Below are positions 1-5,003 of a DNA stretch of 5,003 nucleotides, in pieces. The notes under the pieces are model-generated. The model ran no database searches. It was not told where the DNA came from and worked only from the letters and a program-made list of their open reading frames with translations. Within the stretch, counting starts at the first letter, position 1. The number at the start of each line of letters is the position of its first letter. The translations under genes and the position numbers were made by a program. The stretch is from an uncultured Lachnospiraceae bacterium (GTDB lineage: Bacteria; Bacillota; Clostridia; Lachnospirales; Lachnospiraceae): contig CALEFO010000227.1 of assembly GCA_937877165.1 (NCBI GenBank), positions 1 through 5,003 on the forward strand. Direction: 5' to 3'.

Positions 1-759
1 ATAGGAAACCGTGGACTCTGTCGTATAATTCGGCCCCCCGTTTGTCGTTGTATAGATGATATCGAAAATCTGCAGCGCACCGGCAAAACGTGTCATCAGA
101 ATGTACCAGAAGGTCGGACGGATCGACGGGAGCGTAATGTTCGTAAACTGCTTCCATTTTCCTGCTCCGTCTCCTTCCGCCGCTTCATAGAGATCTGCTG
201 GAACCTGTTGAATTGCCGTAACATAAATCACCGCCGAAATTCCAAAGCTTCTCCAGATCGAGATGAAGGAAACCACAAAAATCGTAAGCCCCGGCGTATT
301 CAGGAAATTGATTTTTCCAAGCCCCATAGACTGCAGCATGGCAGTAACCAGACCGATATTGGAGTGCAGAATCATTCTCCACATAATGCCGATGGCTGTC
401 GCAGAACAGATCACAGGGAGGAAATAGACCGCCCGGAAGAATTTGTTCTTCCTGTTATTCTTCGCAAGAACCGCGGCCACAACAATGGCGCCGAAGGCCT
501 GAATCGGCACTTCCAACGCAGTAAAAATCACAGTCACCTTCAGACTGTTCAGAAACCTTCCATCATGAAATGCCTTGATATAATTTCCCAAGCCGACAAA
601 ATCCGCTTTGTTCAATGTCATCGGCACATCGAAAGCACTCAGCCCAAATGCAATAATCAGTGGAAGAATGCCGAACAAAACCAACAGCAGCATGGATGGC
701 GCAATGAACATATAGGCGGCATGTGCCGGATTATTCCAATACTTCCTTACCTTCTCCAT
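1..759 (-). CDS. Sugar ABC transporter permease, MalF/UgpA type (C-terminus cut by window edge)
   Basis: This is an integral membrane subunit of a CUT1-class ABC importer, which forms half of the translocation channel with a MalG-type partner. The frame is open for 253 codons from the ATG at 759 to base 1 without a stop, so the C-terminus lies outside; the family is usually about 290 residues. Hydrophobic segments lie near residues 15-42, 74-98, 108-130 and 158-181. The cytoplasmic EAA loop that contacts the ATPase is clear: E192-A-A with G198 and ITLP at 208-211. The TNGGPN motif at 239-244 is typical of MalF-like subunits. An AGAGGA ribosome binding site sits a few bases before the ATG. The gene follows the binding-protein gene after an 83-bp gap containing a hairpin, so the two are probably co-transcribed. 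The role is confident; the substrate is unknown. Confidence 0.93.
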   Translation of the reverse strand, partial: MEKVRKYWNNPAHAAYMFIAPSMLLLVLFGILPLIIAFGLSAFDVPMTLNKADFVGLGNYIKAFHDGRFLNSLKVTVIFTALEVPIQAFGAIVVAAVLAKNNRKNKFFRAVYFLPVICSATAIGIMWRMILHSNIGLVTAMLQSMGLGKINFLNTPGLTIFVVSFISIWRSFGISAVIYVTAIQQVPADLYEAAEGDGAGKWKQFTNITLPSIRPTFWYILMTRFAGALQIFDIIYTTTNGGPNYTTESTVSY

Positions 760-782
760 CTTGATCCTCTTCTATATAGAAA

Positions 783-811
783 GGGTCGGCATCTTTTCGC
801 GATTCCGACCC
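783..811 (-). promoter_or_regulatory. Intercistronic hairpin between binding-protein and permease genes
   Basis: In the minus-strand transcript GGGTCGG pairs perfectly with CCGACCC (7 bp). After an A-G mismatch there are three more pairs (ATC with GAT) and a 7-base loop. A short, interrupted U-rich stretch (UUUCU) follows. It lies in the 83-bp gap between the solute-binding protein stop and the permease start. Such hairpins often protect the 3' end of the upstream message or attenuate read-through, so that binding protein is made in excess over permease. The U-tract is weak, so partial termination or mRNA stabilisation is more likely than full termination. The structure is seen; the function is inferred. 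Confidence 0.6.
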
Positions 812-842
812 CCTTCTGCAGCTCTCCGTGTATGAAAACCGA

Positions 843-2204
843 TTATGAATTGTAATCTGCAACAATATCATCTGCCGATGTCTGTGCCGTGTTCAGAATA
901 TCTTCAACCGAAGTACTGTCAAATGCAGCTGCATTGATCATCGGAGGAATCACATCAGAGAGAATTGCGTTGATTCCCGGGAAGCTGGAATCCACAATAA
1001 AATCAGTCGGAGCTTCCGGATTTGCCTGCGACATTGCAGAAAGCTTCGCGCTCGCCTTATATTCCTCATTTGCTGCCACTGAATAAGTGTATGCCGGGAA
1101 GCCGTTTGCCAGAGACCACTGAAGTGCTGGACTGCTCCCATCCGCATCTTCCGTATTCCACCATTCAATAAACTTATAGGCTGCCAGTTTTTCTTCCTCA
1201 CTGACACCGTTAAGCACAGAAAACCCAAGAACTTCTACGGAATTCATGTCTCCTGCTGCATCCTGCGGGATCAGGCCGATTCCATAATTCACACCTGCAG
1301 TATCCAGGCCTGCCGTTACCCATGGGCCGCCAACCGTAAGGCCGATCTGCCCTGCGCTCATCATCGAATCGGTATCTGCTTCCTGCGGATTATCTCCGTT
1401 TGCCACCAGTTCCTTATACATATTCAGGAACTTGGCATAGCCTTCATTTCCGGCAAAATTTGCTGCCCACTGATCTCCATCCTTCGTCACGGCAAGTCCG
1501 CCGAAGCGCTGCATGATATGTGCGATCTGATAATTGTAATCATAGGAAATTCCAGATCCGTAAACGTTCTTGGATGCATCGGTGATTTTCTGCGCATCTT
1601 CTTTCCATTCATCCCACGTTGTCGGGGCCTTCTCCGGATCCAGTCCTGCCGCCTGAAACAGATCCTTATTCCAGTACATGTAATAGCCGACAACCTGGAA
1701 CGGAACAAAGTATTCATAATCGCCATCCGTGCAATAATCCAGGTAAGACTGCATGAAATCAGTCTTATCCAGCGACGTCTTGTCAAAAATATCGCTGACA
1801 TTCTGCATATAGTCGCCGTAAGTAAAACGATAGGCACTGGATGCAAGGATCATGGTAGGGCCTGTGCCTGCTGCAAGGGCAGTGGACAACTGACTGTCAA
1901 AATCAGAAGAAATATCCATCTCTACCGTGATTCCATCGCTGTTTTCTTTATTAAACTGATCCACCAGCTGAACCAGCATATCTCCATCCGAGCCAGTGAA
2001 TGAATTCCAGAACGTAACCTTTGTCCCATTTAAATCCTTCTCAGCTGCAGATGTATCTGATGCCGCAGATTCCTCTGTCTGTGCACTTTCCTCCGTGCCA
2101 GCCTGGGTACTGCCCTCCGAAGCAGGCGCAGATGCTCCGCAGCCTGCAAGCAGACCGGCCATCATAGAGACTCCAAGTACTGTTGCCAACAACCTCTTTT
2201 TCAT
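843..2204 (-). CDS. Extracellular solute-binding lipoprotein of a sugar ABC importer (family 1)
   Basis: This 453-residue lipoprotein captures an extracellular sugar and delivers it to the membrane permeases. The N-terminus is a lipoprotein signal: M-K-K-R, a hydrophobic core, and the lipobox L19-A-G-C22, where C22 would be lipidated and anchor the protein to the outer face of the membrane. A Ser/Thr/Glu/Ala-rich linker covers about residues 23-56. The folded domain starts with TKVTFWNSF at 61-69. Family 1 hallmarks are YYMYWNKDLFQAAGLDP near 174-190 followed by PTTWDEW, GGPW at 292-295, and NGFPAY at 367-372. The ATG at 2204 is chosen because it directly precedes the signal peptide and has an AAAGG ribosome binding site about 8 bases upstream. 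The frame stays open to an ATG at 2333, but that one has no binding site and lies inside a DNA palindrome. It is the first gene of its operon, behind a strong promoter. The ligand cannot be determined from sequence. Confidence 0.94.
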   Translation of the reverse strand: MKKRLLATVLGVSMMAGLLAGCGASAPASEGSTQAGTEESAQTEESAASDTSAAEKDLNGTKVTFWNSFTGSDGDMLVQLVDQFNKENSDGITVEMDISSDFDSQLSTALAAGTGPTMILASSAYRFTYGDYMQNVSDIFDKTSLDKTDFMQSYLDYCTDGDYEYFVPFQVVGYYMYWNKDLFQAAGLDPEKAPTTWDEWKEDAQKITDASKNVYGSGISYDYNYQIAHIMQRFGGLAVTKDGDQWAANFAGNEGYAKFLNMYKELVANGDNPQEADTDSMMSAGQIGLTVGGPWVTAGLDTAGVNYGIGLIPQDAAGDMNSVEVLGFSVLNGVSEEEKLAAYKFIEWWNTEDADGSSPALQWSLANGFPAYTYSVAANEEYKASAKLSAMSQANPEAPTDFIVDSSFPGINAILSDVIPPMINAAAFDSTSVEDILNTAQTSADDIVADYNS

Positions 2205-2303
2205 CTTCTTTGCCTTTCCGCCGTAATTCCGGCCAATGCTTCCGGCAGAAGTTTTCCTCTGCCTCAAGTTCCCTTCCGAATATGAGTTTCGTCGTGTAGG
2301 GGA

Positions 2304-2315
2304 CTCCCCTCCTTC
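2304..2315 (-). promoter_or_regulatory. Orphan Shine-Dalgarno-like tract in the leader
   Basis: The transcript carries GAAGGAGGGGAG, a stronger anti-16S match than the actual ribosome binding site of the gene. No ATG, GTG or TTG follows at a usable distance, and the true start is about 100 bases downstream. It directly abuts the palindrome at 2316-2335. In Bacillus, such start-less tracts near the 5' end of a message (STAB-SD elements, as in cry3A) bind 30S subunits and protect the mRNA from 5' decay. That role is an inference here. Part of the tract also pairs in a small hairpin with the following CCCC. Confidence 0.45.
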
Positions 2316-2335
2316 AAATGTACACGTGTACATTT
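2316..2335. promoter_or_regulatory. Perfect 20-bp palindromic operator just downstream of the transcription start
   Basis: AAATGTACACGTGTACATTT is identical to its own reverse complement over all 20 bases. It begins about 7-8 bases after the predicted transcription start of the binding-protein operon, roughly +8 to +27, a classic roadblock position for a repressor. The central CG resembles LacI-family operators, while the GTAC cores recall operators of the AraR/GntR group. No regulator gene is visible in the window, so the protein that binds here is unknown. Confidence 0.8.
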
Positions 2336-2348
2336 ATTTGTTGTCTGT

Positions 2349-2377
2349 ATCATAGCCTTGTTCCAATAATCCGTCAA
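2349..2377 (-). promoter_or_regulatory. Sigma-A promoter of the binding-protein/permease operon
   Basis: On the minus strand a -35 box TTGACG (2377-2372; 5 of 6 match to consensus) and a -10 box TATGAT (2354-2349; 5 of 6) are separated by exactly 17 bp. Transcription should start near 2342, giving a leader of about 138 nt. The region upstream is AT-rich. The promoter lies downstream of a strong terminator, so the operon is transcriptionally separate from the genes to its right. Confidence 0.85.
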
Positions 2378-2448
2378 CATTTCTCTGTTAATATCGTCAT
2401 TTAGTTGGATTTTCCCGTTGTATTTTTGTATATATTTACCATTATATT

Positions 2449-2468
2449 CTTAGAACACGGGTACATTT
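2449..2468. promoter_or_regulatory. Imperfect second copy of the palindromic operator, upstream of the promoter
   Basis: Aligned to the perfect palindrome by its centre, this site matches 14 of 20 positions. One half (GGGTACATTT) matches 9 of 10, and the run ACACGGGTACATTT differs from the perfect site at one of 14 bases. The other half is degenerate (5 of 10). The centres of the two sites are 133 bp apart, with the promoter between them. It could be an auxiliary operator for cooperative or looped repression. Function is inferred from similarity only. Confidence 0.5.
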
Positions 2469-2543
2469 TTCGCATTTTCTGATGAGGGTCAGCGATGAGC
2501 ATAACCGGGCCGAGAGCAATGAAGCGGCAGAACCTCAAACTGC

Positions 2544-2580
2544 AAAAAGACTGCATCCCTCCGAATCGAGAGATGCAGTC
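2544..2580 (-). terminator. Strong rho-independent terminator after the DUF4867 gene
   Basis: In the minus-strand transcript GACUGCAUC pairs with GAUGCAGUC. Four more pairs inside, one of them G-U, give a 13-bp stem around a 6-base loop, and five U residues follow immediately. It lies about 75 bases past the DUF4867 stop and upstream of the next promoter, so it ends the right-hand operon. The opposite strand lacks a comparable U-run, so it acts in the minus direction only. Confidence 0.92.
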
Positions 2581-2627
2581 CCTGCTGTTCCTCAGGCAAG
2601 AGCCCGTGTTTTCTTTTTGATTACCAG

Positions 2628-2645
2628 CGGTATGTACTCATACCG
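2628..2645 (-). other. Small hairpin right after the DUF4867 stop codon
   Basis: CGGTATG and CATACCG form a perfect 7-bp stem with a 4-base loop (AGTA in the transcript), starting 10 bases after the stop codon. No U-tract follows, so it is not a terminator by itself. It might stabilise the 3' end or simply be chance; the strong terminator lies about 50 bases further on. Confidence 0.35.
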
Positions 2646-2655
2646 TCAGAACTTC

Positions 2656-3294
2656 TCAGATGCTGTCCGCAATGTCGATGTTGACGCCTTCGAGACCGAC
2701 CCATGCACCGTCCTTCGCTTCACTTGCTTCCGGATGTGCGATAAGCCACTTGTTGGTCATGCGCAGCATCTTGTCCTCGCCGCTCTTTCCTGCGGTCTCG
2801 CACGTTCCGACATTGGTTCCCTGCGGAAGAGCAACCAGAACCTTGAAGCCCTTGGATGCATCCGCGTGACAGGGAGCATAGTGAAGAGAGGTTGCATAGA
2901 CCTCAACCAGTACGCCTGCCGGCACCTTGAATGCCTTGATGGTATTGGTGTCCAGCTTCCCGTCCTTCGTGATATCGCTTTCTCTGCCGAGCAGAAGAAT
3001 GAAGTCCTCTGTTCCGAGGTTGAACTCACTGCTGCGGTGATACTCTACGCAGTTGAGCTTTGTATTGTGTCCGTTGCACCATCCGAACTGAACCGGGAGA
3101 CCGCCGAACAGGGACGGAGCGATTGTCTTGCTGGCGTCAAGATTCTGAAGTGCAGGCTCTTCGGCCACATAGTCCGTTCCTTCCGGAAGCGGTGTGTGCT
3201 CCTTCAGTGCGTCGACGATCGGCTGAACATCATAGCCGGTCACAACCTTGCCGTATTCTGCAAATTCGGGATCTGTTACCTGATAGATTTTCAT
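2656..3294 (-). CDS. DUF4867-family, cupin-like protein
   Basis: This 212-residue soluble protein has no signal peptide or membrane segment. I recognise it as DUF4867, a family of unknown function, by its opening MKIYQVTDPEFAEYGKVV and the signature G-x-C-N-G-H-N-T-K-L-N-C-x-E-Y-H at 71-86. The pattern E84-x-H86-x3-E90 followed by VPAG at 124-127 and H138 resembles the two conserved motifs of cupins, with a Glu in place of the first His. H76, E84, H86, E90 and H138 are candidate metal ligands. C142-H143 and the NKWLIAHPE motif at 181-189 are also notable. The ATG at 3294 is chosen because AGGAGG lies 8 bases upstream; an ATG 11 codons earlier has no such site. It follows two sugar-transport permeases by 110 bp and ends at a strong terminator. 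A sugar isomerase, mutarotase-like or binding role is possible but unproven. Confidence 0.88.
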   Translation of the reverse strand: MKIYQVTDPEFAEYGKVVTGYDVQPIVDALKEHTPLPEGTDYVAEEPALQNLDASKTIAPSLFGGLPVQFGWCNGHNTKLNCVEYHRSSEFNLGTEDFILLLGRESDITKDGKLDTNTIKAFKVPAGVLVEVYATSLHYAPCHADASKGFKVLVALPQGTNVGTCETAGKSGEDKMLRMTNKWLIAHPEASEAKDGAWVGLEGVNIDIADSI

Positions 3295-3329
3295 GATACA
3301 TTCCTCCTGAAATTTCTGATTCCGCATAA

Positions 3330-3368
3330 AAGCGGTTCCGCTGTCTCATTTTAACATCGGAACCGCTT
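3330..3368 (-). terminator. Hairpin with short U-tract between permease and DUF4867 genes (possible attenuator)
   Basis: AAGCGGUUCCG and CGGAACCGCUU pair perfectly over 11 bp. The transcript reads on as UUAUG, so the U-tract is only four residues including the two in the stem. After one mismatch, three more pairs (UGU with ACA) extend the inner stem. The hairpin lies 36 bases past the permease stop and 35 before the DUF4867 start. It looks like a weak intrinsic terminator or a processing and stability element that sets different expression levels for the two parts of the operon. Confidence 0.6.
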
Positions 3369-3376
3369 CTTCTCTA
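3348..3376 (-). promoter_or_regulatory. Weak promoter candidate for the DUF4867 gene
   Basis: On the minus strand a TAGAGA box (3376-3371; 4 of 6 to the -35 consensus) stands 17 bp before TAAAAT (3353-3348; 5 of 6 to the -10 consensus). TAAAAT carries an extended -10 TG one base upstream. It overlaps the hairpin at 3330-3368, so transcripts starting here would lack the hairpin's 5' arm. Sequence support is modest and chance is a real possibility. Confidence 0.3.
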
Positions 3377-3404
3377 CTTGTTTTATCCAGTCTTCAATAT
3401 GGAA

Positions 3405-4292
3405 TCAACCCTTGACCGCACCGGCAGTCAGACCGTCAACGATCTGGTTGCTGAAGCAGCAGTAAACCACGATGGTCGGGATGATGGCCAGAATGATGGC
3501 CGCGAACATCTGGGAATAGTTCGTGTTGTAGGGCCCTACGAATTTCGACAGGGAAACCGGGAGGGTTTTCTTCGCATCATCCGAAATGAAGACCATGGCG
3601 AGCAGCAGCTCATTCCAGTTGCCGACGAAGGTCATCAAACCGGTTACAAAGAAACCGGTTCTTGCCAGCGGAAGCGCTACCTGAACAAAGATCTGATAGA
3701 TATTCGCGCCGTCGATGCAGGCGGACTCAATCAGTTCGTGAGGCATGCTCTTGAAAAAGCCGGTCATGATGAAAATCGTAATCGGCAGTGAGAAGGTCAG
3801 ATACGGCAGGATCAATCCCGTCAGGCTGTTGGACAAACCGATCTTCGCAAATCTCGTGAACAGAGGGATCAGCACGCAGTGAACCGGAATCATCATACCG
3901 GTCATAAAATACGTCAGTACCGCGCCCGATGCCTTCCAGCGCATGACACCGATGGCAAACGAGATCATAGCGCCCAAAACCATGGACAGAATCAACGTAA
4001 CAATGCAGACGAGGAACGAGTTCATTGTCGCCGTCCCCAGATGTCCTGCCGTCCATGCGACGATGTAGTTGCCGAGCTGAATGACCTTCGGCAGTGCAAA
4101 AGGTGAGGTAAAGATCTCCGCATTGGATTTAAAGGAGACCATAAAGGTCCACAGAAGCGGAGCCAGATAGATTACCATCATCAGAATCAGGAATACATAA
4201 ATCAGCACCAGGGTCGGTGTCCAGCGGATCTTCTGCTTCTCTTTTTTCTGTTTGCCGGCGGAGCCGTTTGTCATTGCTTTTACGTTACTCAT
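3405..4292 (-). CDS. Sugar ABC transporter permease, MalG type
   Basis: This complete 295-residue membrane subunit of a CUT1-class importer pairs with the MalF-type subunit encoded just upstream. A basic, lysine-rich N-terminus (about 1-24) precedes hydrophobic segments near residues 27-51, 90-115, 123-146, 153-180, 211-235 and 262-282. The EAA loop reads E189-S-A with G195 and ALP at 206-208, slightly diverged from the textbook EAA. Other MalG hallmarks are VSFKSNAEIF at 52-61, GNWNE at 224-228 and the C-terminal GLTAGAVKG. The start at 4292 is supported by GGAGG about 10 bases upstream, and that site begins almost at the stop codon of the upstream gene (17-bp gap). The two are surely co-transcribed and probably translationally coupled. 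Substrate unknown. Confidence 0.95.
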   Translation of the reverse strand: MSNVKAMTNGSAGKQKKEKQKIRWTPTLVLIYVFLILMMVIYLAPLLWTFMVSFKSNAEIFTSPFALPKVIQLGNYIVAWTAGHLGTATMNSFLVCIVTLILSMVLGAMISFAIGVMRWKASGAVLTYFMTGMMIPVHCVLIPLFTRFAKIGLSNSLTGLILPYLTFSLPITIFIMTGFFKSMPHELIESACIDGANIYQIFVQVALPLARTGFFVTGLMTFVGNWNELLLAMVFISDDAKKTLPVSLSKFVGPYNTNYSQMFAAIILAIIPTIVVYCCFSNQIVDGLTAGAVKG

Positions 4293-4309
4293 TTTACGTC
4301 TCCCTCCTT

Positions 4310-5003
4310 TTATGTATTGTCATCCTTGAATACCTTGTTGATGATAAAGGTCATCAGAAGGCACAGAACCAGAAGAACCACGCCTATTGCGCTGGCATAG
4401 CCGTATTTGAAATACTTAAAGCCCTGTGTATACAGGTGGGTTGCCAGAACCTCCGTCTTGTGGTTCGGACCGCCTTCGGTCATGTTGTAGACAAGATCGA
4501 AGAATTTCAGGGATCCGATAGCATTCAGACTCATCGCTGTTCCGACCATCGGCTTAATCAGGGGAAGCGTAATATGACGGAAGGTCTGTACCTTCGTGCA
4601 GCCGTCGATGTAGGAAGCTTCATATAAGGACTTGTCAATTCCGGAAATCTGCGCCATATACAGCATCATGGACTGTCCGACATACTGCCAGAGAGACACA
4701 AAGGCAATCACCCACATCGGGAGAATAATAAAGCCCTTGGTGTCCATCAGCCAGAGCGGTCCTTCCATCCCGAACTTCTGAAGGAGCTGGTTAATGCCGA
4801 GCTTGGGGCTGAAGATGAACATCCACAGAAGTCCCAGAGCTGCAGAGGAAAGGACACAGGGAAGATAAATGACGTTCTTAAAGAGATTCTTGCCCTTGGG
4901 GATATTCGTCAGAAGTCCCGCCAGAATCAGACCCATGATCAGCTGTGAAACACAGGAGAAGATCAGGAAGAAAATGGAATTCTTCAAGGCGATCTTCATC
5001 GTG
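4310..5003 (-). CDS. Sugar ABC transporter permease, MalF type (N-terminus cut by window edge)
   Basis: This is the MalF-type channel subunit that partners the MalG-type permease downstream. The reading frame continues past the right edge (a Thr codon at 5002-5000 precedes the first visible Met at 4999). Roughly the first 60-70 residues, including the first membrane segment, are therefore missing, and that Met is internal. Counting from it, hydrophobic segments lie near 8-31, 43-64, 90-115, 151-170 and 202-221. The EAA loop is E127-A-S with G133 and ITLP at 143-146. The MalF signature EGGPN is at 175-179. It differs clearly in sequence from the MalF-type permease at 1-759, so the two belong to separate transporters. 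A binding-protein gene may lie further upstream outside the window. Confidence 0.94.
   Translation of the reverse strand, partial: TMKIALKNSIFFLIFSCVSQLIMGLILAGLLTNIPKGKNLFKNVIYLPCVLSSAALGLLWMFIFSPKLGINQLLQKFGMEGPLWLMDTKGFIILPMWVIAFVSLWQYVGQSMMLYMAQISGIDKSLYEASYIDGCTKVQTFRHITLPLIKPMVGTAMSLNAIGSLKFFDLVYNMTEGGPNHKTEVLATHLYTQGFKYFKYGYASAIGVVLLVLCLLMTFIINKVFKDDNT

Larger units (their letters stand above)
2205..2655. other. 451-bp intergenic region: terminator of one operon, promoter and leader of the next
   Basis: No protein gene is supported here. In minus-strand order it holds a small hairpin after the DUF4867 gene, an intrinsic terminator, an imperfect palindrome, an AT-rich stretch (about 2401-2450), a sigma-A promoter, a perfect 20-bp palindrome, an orphan Shine-Dalgarno-like tract, and a leader of about 138 nt before the binding-protein gene. 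The leader can form a 7-bp hairpin at 2244-2263 (GGCAGAG with UUCUGCC, loop GAAAAC). It can also form a tight 5-bp hairpin at 2298-2310 (AGGGG and CCCCU around a 3-base loop). I recognise no known riboswitch architecture in it. Confidence 0.75.

Noticed and set aside
770..781. 12-bp AT-rich palindrome TTCTATATAGAA before the left permease, as an operator or -10 element
   Set aside because: It is short and low in complexity, with no matching -35 box (CGCGAA at the right spacing), and it overlaps the base of the hairpin and the ribosome binding region.
208..855. Plus-strand open frame of 215 codons opposite the left permease
   Set aside because: The product is rich in Asn, His, Arg and Gln with no domain features. 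The opposite strand encodes a clear permease with EAA and GGPN motifs.
2205..2333. In-frame extension of the binding-protein gene upstream to an ATG at 2333
   Set aside because: That ATG lies inside the palindromic operator and has no ribosome binding site. The extension would bury the lipoprotein signal peptide 43 residues inside the protein. The start at 2204 gives a normal signal peptide.
2441..2446. Consensus TATAAT on the minus strand as a second promoter
   Set aside because: No -35-like hexamer is found at 16-18 bp upstream and there is no extended -10 TG, so it is probably part of the AT-rich stretch.
2337..2655. Catabolite-repression (cre) site near the binding-protein promoter
   Set aside because: I looked for the TGWNANCGNTNWCA pattern by eye and found no convincing match. 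The 20-bp palindrome does not fit the cre consensus well.
2482..3354. Long plus-strand open frame (290 codons) antisense to the DUF4867 gene
   Set aside because: It has no ribosome binding site, its product resembles nothing I recognise, and it covers the terminator. The minus-strand frame has a clear family signature and AGGAGG site, so this is an antisense shadow.

Overview
The window looks like a carbohydrate-uptake region of a low-to-mid GC Gram-positive bacterium, probably Bacillota, class Clostridia, possibly Lachnospiraceae. The pointers are the lipoprotein signal style (MKKRLL... with an LAGC lipobox), strong AGGAGG-type ribosome binding sites, a near-consensus sigma-A promoter, an intrinsic terminator, and sugar ABC transporters without a dedicated ATPase gene. 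The taxonomic call is an inference from style, not a database match. All five genes are on the minus strand, so transcription runs from high to low coordinates.

Right part (5003 down to 2544): the end of one transporter operon. It holds a MalF-type permease whose N-terminus lies beyond the right edge (4310-5003), a complete MalG-type permease (3405-4292) and a small cupin-like protein of the DUF4867 family (2656-3294). An 11-bp hairpin with a short U-tract (3330-3368) separates the permeases from the DUF4867 gene and may reduce read-through. A weak promoter candidate overlaps this hairpin. A strong rho-independent terminator (2544-2580) closes the unit.

Middle (2205-2543): a regulatory region of a second transporter operon. 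It contains a sigma-A promoter (TTGACG, 17 bp, TATGAT; 2349-2377) and a perfect 20-bp palindrome just downstream of the predicted transcription start (2316-2335). An imperfect second copy of the palindrome lies upstream of the promoter (2449-2468). The leader is about 138 nt long, with an orphan Shine-Dalgarno-like purine tract directly next to the palindrome. This is the most distinctive part of the window: it resembles a repressor-controlled, sugar-inducible promoter with possible two-operator control.

Left part (2204 down to 1): the second operon begins with a solute-binding lipoprotein (843-2204). A hairpin in the short gap follows (783-811), and then a MalF-type permease (1-759) whose C-terminus is cut by the left edge. 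Its MalG partner is presumably just outside the window.

Together the genes describe two adjacent CUT1-class (carbohydrate uptake transporter 1) ABC importers. Neither substrate can be read from the sequence. No mobile element, CRISPR array, tRNA or rRNA was seen. I found no clearly new biological system. The less-described items are the DUF4867 protein and the operator arrangement.
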